The notes beneath the pieces were generated by a model. That model had not been told where the DNA came from, made no database searches, and saw only the letters and a list, made by a program, of their open reading frames with translations. 64,000 nt of DNA, from the NCBI GenBank assembly GCA_021372295.1, contig JAJFUS010000024.1, forward strand, positions 51,606 through 115,605, in the 5' to 3' direction. The position numbers and the translations under genes are program-made. This stretch comes from a bacterium. Lineage in GTDB: Bacteria; Armatimonadota; UBA5829. Position 1 is the stretch's first letter, and every line of letters begins with the position of its first letter. Positions 60,027-64,000 of the stretch are shown here, piece after piece.

Positions 60027-62175
60027 AGAAGAACCTTTGCGTGAGGCACTGGTCAATCTGGAGAGGGCTAGAGATCAGGAGCGTCAGCGTCGTATGGAAT
60101 CGGACCGCCTCCTGGAGGCTCTGCGAGTGCTCACACAGCCAATAGGCATGGAGCAAATGTTCTCTGAGATGATAAATGTTCTGCGGGATGTTGTTGAGTT
60201 CGAGGACGCGTTCATGCTTGTCTCGGACAAAAATGAAAACCTGATTCCGATGGCCTTTACGTCGCCTCAATTCTCCGATACCTTGTGGCATCCCGGCAGC
60301 CTTCTGAAACGAGTCTTGCGTGGAGAGGTGGTCGCGGTTTTTGATATCTCAAAAACAGTCGAGTGGCAGGCACAACCTGCGCCTGTCCGCGACTCGGTAA
60401 AATCGGCTTTGCATGCGGTTCTCATCAGTGATGGCCGACCGGTGGTACTTGTCTGTGTTCACTCACAGAAGGCGTTTTTTAGCGGCCGGCATATCAGTTT
60501 GATGAAAAGATTTCTGCCTCTTGCATCTCATGCCCTTCAGGGCATAAAGGCGCGCGCTGCCGCTGAGGACGCCAACCGCGCAAAGAGCGAGTTCCTCGCG
60601 AACATGAGCCACGAGATCCGCACTCCGATGAATGGCATAATCGGTATGACAGAACTTACTCTGGATACCGATCTCACCAAGGAACAAACCGAGTATCTTG
60701 AAGCAATTAGGGTGTCGGCGGACGCGCTGCTGAACGTCATCAACGATATTCTCGACTTCTCTAAGATCGAGGCACGCAAGCTCGAGATCGACCCCATTTG
60801 TTTCCATCTGCGAGACAGCCTGGTCGAGATGATCCAGACACTGGCGGTTCGAGCTGCCGGGCAGGGGCTCGAGCTGATCTGCGATATTTCCACCGATGTC
60901 CCCGATGATATCATAGGAGATGTCCTCCGGCTCCGTCAGGTGATAGTAAATCTGGTCGGTAATGCGATCAAGTTTACCAAGGAAGGCGAGATCGTCGTTC
61001 GTGTAGATGTAGATTCGATCTTGGATGAATCGGTCGTTTTGCATTTTGCCGTCTCTGACACCGGCTGCGGCATACCTCAGAATAAGCTCACTAGGATCTT
61101 CGAGGCTTTCTCGCAGGCAGACGGCTCGACGACACGAAAACATGGTGGAACTGGACTGGGTTTGACGATATCGTCGCAGCTCGTTGAGCTGATGGGCGGC
61201 CGGATATGGGTGGAGAGCAAAGTCGGGCAAGGCAGTACTTTCCACTTTACCCTGAAGCTTGGTCTGGATGACAACGCATCACAGGCGATGGATCCGATGC
61301 GCTTGGACGGTCTGCGTGTGCTCGTAATTGACGACAACGCGACTAATCGGCGAATTCTCGAAAACGTGCTTACAAACTGGCACATGTGCCCGACTTTAGC
61401 CGATTGTGGGGCTGCCGGTCTTAAAGCTATGGAGGAAGCTGAGCGTGAGAACCGTCCATTTGCGATCGTGCTTCTGGACGCTCACATGCCGGAAATGGAC
61501 GGCTATGAGGTCGGCGAGCGGATTCAACGCAATCCTAAGTTTGTTCAATCAACCGTGATGATGCTCACATCGGGCGGAGTTTACGGCGACGCGAATCGAT
61601 GTCGTGAAATCGGTATCGACATGCAACTCGTAAAACCTGTGAAGCAGTCGGAGCTTTTCAACGCGATGCTCACAGTGTTCGGGAACCGCATCTCCGAAAA
61701 AGCACATACTGATGACAAAATTGTGTCGGCATCCGATGCTAAAAAGACCTCATGCGAGCTGCGAATTCTCGTTGCGGAGGATAACATTGTCAATCGCAAA
61801 TTGGTGCTGAGCATTCTAGCAAAGCGTGGCCACGATGTCACCATGGCAGTAAATGGCAAAGAGGCGCTTGAGGTGCTCGAAAAGAGCAAGTTTGACCTGA
61901 TTTTGATGGATATCCAGATGCCGGAGCTGGACGGCCTCGAAACGACCGCAAGAATTCGTGAAAATGAGAAATCGACGGGCGAGCACATTCCGATAATCGC
62001 GATGACAGCTCATGCTATGAAGGATGATCGCGAGTTGTGTCTTCGCTCGGGGATGGATAGTTATATCTCCAAACCGGTTCAAATTTCTGATCTCATCGCA
62101 GCAGTCGAGAAGATCTCCACTGGGCGTGTTCAGTCTCAGAGTGGACTGTCCCCCCTAAAACGGACACAAAGTTAG
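60016..62175 (+). CDS. Hybrid histidine kinase (GAF-HisKA-HATPase-REC-REC), 3' end altered by IS
   Basis: Domains in order: short coiled coil (1-35), GAF-like sensor (about 40-180), HisKA with [19 protein letters not shown] (H199), HATPase ([30 protein letters not shown]), receiver 1 ([12 protein letters not shown]488 in [11 protein letters not shown]) and receiver 2 ([13 protein letters not shown]632 in [11 protein letters not shown]). No transmembrane helix, so it senses inside the cell, probably through the FIST partner. The IS3 element begins at 62142, so residues 710-719 come from the IS end and the native tail is lost. Both receiver domains are intact, so the protein is probably functional. 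Confidence 0.9.
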   Translation: MVTREEPLREALVNLERARDQERQRRMESDRLLEALRVLTQPIGMEQMFSEMINVLRDVVEFEDAFMLVSDKNENLIPMAFTSPQFSDTLWHPGSLLKRVLRGEVVAVFDISKTVEWQAQPAPVRDSVKSALHAVLISDGRPVVLVCVHSQKAFFSGRHISLMKRFLPLASHALQGIKARAAAEDANRAKSEFLANMSHEIRTPMNGIIGMTELTLDTDLTKEQTEYLEAIRVSADALLNVINDILDFSKIEARKLEIDPICFHLRDSLVEMIQTLAVRAAGQGLELICDISTDVPDDIIGDVLRLRQVIVNLVGNAIKFTKEGEIVVRVDVDSILDESVVLHFAVSDTGCGIPQNKLTRIFEAFSQADGSTTRKHGGTGLGLTISSQLVELMGGRIWVESKVGQGSTFHFTLKLGLDDNASQAMDPMRLDGLRVLVIDDNATNRRILENVLTNWHMCPTLADCGAAGLKAMEEAERENRPFAIVLLDAHMPEMDGYEVGERIQRNPKFVQSTVMMLTSGGVYGDANRCREIGIDMQLVKPVKQSELFNAMLTVFGNRISEKAHTDDKIVSASDAKKTSCELRILVAEDNIVNRKLVLSILAKRGHDVTMAVNGKEALEVLEKSKFDLILMDIQMPELDGLETTARIRENEKSTGEHIPIIAMTAHAMKDDRELCLRSGMDSYISKPVQISDLIAAVEKISTGRVQSQSGLSPLKRTQS

Positions 62176-63386
62176 ATTGCATAGTATAATCTAAACGAGG
62201 TGTTCAATGGAACGACGGTTACACAGTAATGAGTTTAAAGAGAATGCGGTGAGGCTGGCTCAAAAAGGTGATGTATCAGTTTCACAAGTAGCAAATGAAC
62301 TTGGAATAAACCCCAGCCTGCTGCATAAGTGGTTGCGCCAATTCGGTGCAAAATCCGATGGCTCAAAAAGTGTCACGCCCGACGAGCACAGCGAGCTGAT
62401 CCGTCTTCGTCGCGAGCTCAAATGCACCCAAGAGGAGTGTGAAATTCTAAAAAAAAGTCCTGAGTATCTTCTCGAAGGAACTGCCGTGAGATACTCATTC
62501 ATAAAGACCAATATGCGCCAGTTCCACGTGTCGGTGATGTGCAGCGTGCTAAAGGTTTCATCGAGCGGATTCTACAATTGGTTGAAAGACCCCCGGCGGA
62601 GTCCGCAGACGTGAAGATCACCTGCTCGGTGAAGTCATTACTGAGATATTTGATGATAATCGCAAGAGTTATGGCGCTAGGCGAATTAGTCGGGAACTCA
62701 AGAAGCGACGCATCTGCTGCAGTCGCGTTCGGATCGCTCGATTGATGCGAAAGCTGGGTCTGATTCCGAAGCGCAGGCGTCGGTTCAGGATTACGACGGA
62801 CTCCAAGCACGGTTTTGAGACATATCCGGACCTGCTTGGGCGTAATTTCACAGTCGAGCAGCCGAATCAAGTTTGGGTCAGCGATATCACATACATCTGG
62901 ACCGATGAGGGATGGCTGTTTCTGGCATCGGTGATTAATCTTTATTCGAGAAAAGTGGTCGGCTGGTCAATGAGCAAGACTCTTAAAGCAACGATTGCCG
63001 TCGACGCTCTGAAGATGGCGATTGCTGCAAGGCGGCCGTCTCCGGGTCTGATTCATCACTCGGACAGAGGCGTTCAGTATGCCTGTGGGAAATATCAGGA
63101 TGTTATCAAGCAGGCAAAAATGCTTCCGTCGATGAGTCGCAAAGGGGATTGCTGGGACAATTCGGTCGCCGAGAGCTTCTTTTCGACGCTCAAGAAAGAG
63201 CTGGTCTACCACACTCGGTTCGAAACGAGGGACCAGGCCAGAAGGGAAATCTTCGAGTTTGTCGAATGTTTCTATAATCGGCGGCGGATGCATTCGTATC
63301 TGGGATACATGAGTCCGCACGACTTTGAGGAGAAATGTGTCGCTAAGGCTACCTAACTAACTGTCCGTTTTTAATGGGCCAGTCCA
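62142..63386 (+). mobile_element. IS3-family insertion sequence, 1245 bp
   Basis: Terminal inverted repeats begin TGGACTGTCCCCCCTAAAA (62142) and, on the other strand, TGGACTGGCCCATTAAAAA (63386 backwards); both share ACGGACA and end near GTTAG. Between them lie orfA/orfB reading frames. The sequences directly outside (GAG on the left, CCC on the right) do not form a target duplication. The element interrupts the 3' end of the hybrid kinase gene. Confidence 0.88.
62207..63356 (+). pseudogene. IS3-family transposase orfA/orfB with two frameshifts
   Basis: OrfA begins at 62207 (helix-turn-helix SVSQVANELGINPSLLHKWL, then a leucine-zipper-like helix). The OrfB core lies at 62742-63356 with DDE residues in VSDITYIWTDEGW, IHHSDRGVQYA and WDNSVAESFFSTLKKEL. 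At the run of eight A's (62449-62456) one frame reads KKSPEYLLEG into OrfB; removing one A restores a normal OrfA end (KKVLSIFSKELP, stop). At the run of C's near 62591 another one-base change shifts OrfB: 62614 ends in a stop while the continuation RREDHLLGEVITEIF is in a different frame. Both changes are in homopolymers, so sequencing error is possible; otherwise the element is dead. Confidence 0.75.
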
Positions 63387-63433
63387 CCCCGGCAGGGTCA
63401 AATTCGCAATGAGAGCTTTTCAGTTTTAGTCAA

Positions 63434-63511
63434 TGGTCGGGGCGGCGAGATTCGAACTCGCGACCTCTAGTTCCCAAAACTAGCGCGCTAACCAAGCTGC
63501 GCTACGCCCCG
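63434..63511 (-). tRNA. tRNA-Pro (anticodon TGG)
   Basis: Minus-strand acceptor CGGGGCG/CGCCCCG, D arm GCGC/GCGC, anticodon stem CTAGT/ACTAG with loop TTTGGGA giving TGG, T arm GCGAG/CTCGC with loop TTCGAAT, discriminator A and encoded CCA. Confidence 0.95.
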
Positions 63512-63704
63512 ATTCCCTGATTATTATAGCATTTATGCAAAATATCTAGCAAGGTAGGAGTGAATGCTGAGAGAGTTTAGTTTTGCGGGAGCGAAGTTTC
63601 ATTTGGTGAGTGCTGCCTGGGCACCGGCAGGGTTTGTGATCATTTCAAGGAAGTCATCGGCTATCTGTCTCATTATTTGCCACATATAACACATCTGTTA
63701 TTGA

Positions 63705-63733
63705 TGGGCTGCAAGCCTAGAGCTCGCAGCCCA
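63705..63733. terminator. Hairpin between tRNA-Pro and the second IS
   Basis: Stem TGGGCTGC/GCAGCCCA with a 13-nt loop and no T-tract. The surrounding 63512-63745 holds no gene I can support. Confidence 0.35.
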
Positions 63734-63745
63734 CGCAGTTACTCC

Positions 63746-64000
63746 TGGAGTGCCTTGTATTTCGGACAGGTAACTCAGGCCGCCGCAGCCAGCGCCGCCA
63801 GTTCAAACTGAGATGGTGAGATATACCCCAGCTTGGAATGCAACCGCTGCCTGTTATAGAACACTTCGATATATTGGAAGATATCCCTCCTCGCTTCATC
63901 TCGAGTTCTGTAATGCTGCCAATCGACCAGTTCGGACTTCAGTGATTTGAAAAAGCTCTCAGCGACCGCATTATCCCACGGATCGCCTTTTTTACTCATC
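63746..64000 (-). mobile_element. End of a second IS3-family element (continues beyond window)
   Basis: The transposase end described in the next entry is followed, on the minus strand, by a terminal-repeat-like stretch ending at the candidate boundary TGGAGTGCC (63746, plus strand), which contains TTCGGACAGG. Only one end is in the window, so the boundary is provisional. Confidence 0.55.
63775..64000 (-). CDS. IS3-family transposase OrfB, C-terminal part (truncated by window)
   Basis: The 75 visible codons hold the end of the DDE domain: [20 protein letters not shown] with the catalytic Glu, then [20 protein letters not shown] and [15 protein letters not shown]. The gene starts outside the window on the minus strand. 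It is clearly related to, but not a copy of, the transposase at 62742-63356 (SRKGDCWDNSVAESFFSTLK there). Confidence 0.9.
   Translation of the reverse strand, partial: MSKKGDPWDNAVAESFFKSLKSELVDWQHYRTRDEARRDIFQYIEVFYNRQRLHSKLGYISPSQFELAALAAAA

Noticed and set aside
63387..63433. Native C-terminus of the hybrid kinase after the IS
   Set aside because: A short in-frame continuation (ending in TAG near 63430) can be drawn after excising the IS, but there is no target duplication to prove the junction, so it was not annotated.

Overview
The window reads as chromosomal DNA of a diderm, non-proteobacterial bacterium of moderate GC content. Evidence for an outer membrane and a gram-negative-type surface is a porin-like beta-barrel protein, two PEP-CTERM (exosortase-sorted) secreted proteins and a hopanoid-type radical SAM protein. 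Evidence for a Terrabacteria-like background is an RsbV/RsbW/SigB stress module beside YtxG/YtxH-like genes, a FemAB peptidyltransferase and the gene order ffh-rpsP-khpA-rimM-trmD-rplS-lepB-rnhB-yraN. Armatimonadota is my best guess for the phylum, but the window holds no rRNA and this is inference.

Layout. 1-5.2 kb: end of a secreted protein, surE, a B12-binding radical SAM enzyme, a galactokinase-like GHMP kinase, a zinc-ribbon membrane protein. 5.2-8.4 kb (minus strand): tRNA-Gln, a U32 RlhA-type protein, an AhbC/NirJ1-type radical SAM protein, tRNA-Glu. 8.5-16.3 kb: paaK with its ACT partner, a multi-hairpin intergenic element, a Ser/Thr kinase with TPRs, a double radical SAM protein whose N-half is HpnJ-like, two SMR/EamA-like membrane proteins, and a VapBC pair with a degenerate toxin active site. 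16.4-28.9 kb: a DUF2795 protein, holA, lpdA, an M48 protease, a family-B DNA polymerase, a GNAT, a secreted 5'-nucleotidase, an orphan sugar-type ABC ATPase, a SUMF1 PEP-CTERM protein. 29-33.8 kb: rarA-mnmA-ytxG-ytxH-rsbV-rsbW-sigB on one strand with tight junctions. 33.9-36.1 kb: alr and femAB (minus). 36.2 kb: tRNA-Lys. 36.4-41.1 kb (minus): a six-gene metal (probably zinc) uptake cluster. 41.3-41.9 kb: tRNA-Val and an ISAs1 remnant. 41.9-57.8 kb: translation/secretion/repair cluster ffh to yraN, then miaB, mutS, mutL, der, plsY, AMMECR1. 57.9-62.2 kb: a second PEP-CTERM protein, a FIST protein and a hybrid histidine kinase whose 3' end is interrupted by an IS3-family element. 63.4-64 kb: tRNA-Pro and the end of a second IS3-family element.

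How it works together. Most of the window is housekeeping. The accessory signals worth attention are: (1) nearly identical sigma-54-type -24/-12 motifs in front of both PEP-CTERM genes; (2) two small Cys/His-rich, probably secreted proteins heading the zinc cluster together with a dedicated porin; (3) the HpnJ-radical SAM fusion followed by paired small transporters; (4) an RsbW with altered nucleotide-binding motifs; (5) intergenic arrays built on a 7-nt period, two of them as inverted arrays; (6) a bacterial family-B polymerase with intact exonuclease and polymerase motifs, a C-terminal clamp-binding peptide and an apparently leaderless mRNA. No CRISPR array, prophage or complete novel defence system was seen.
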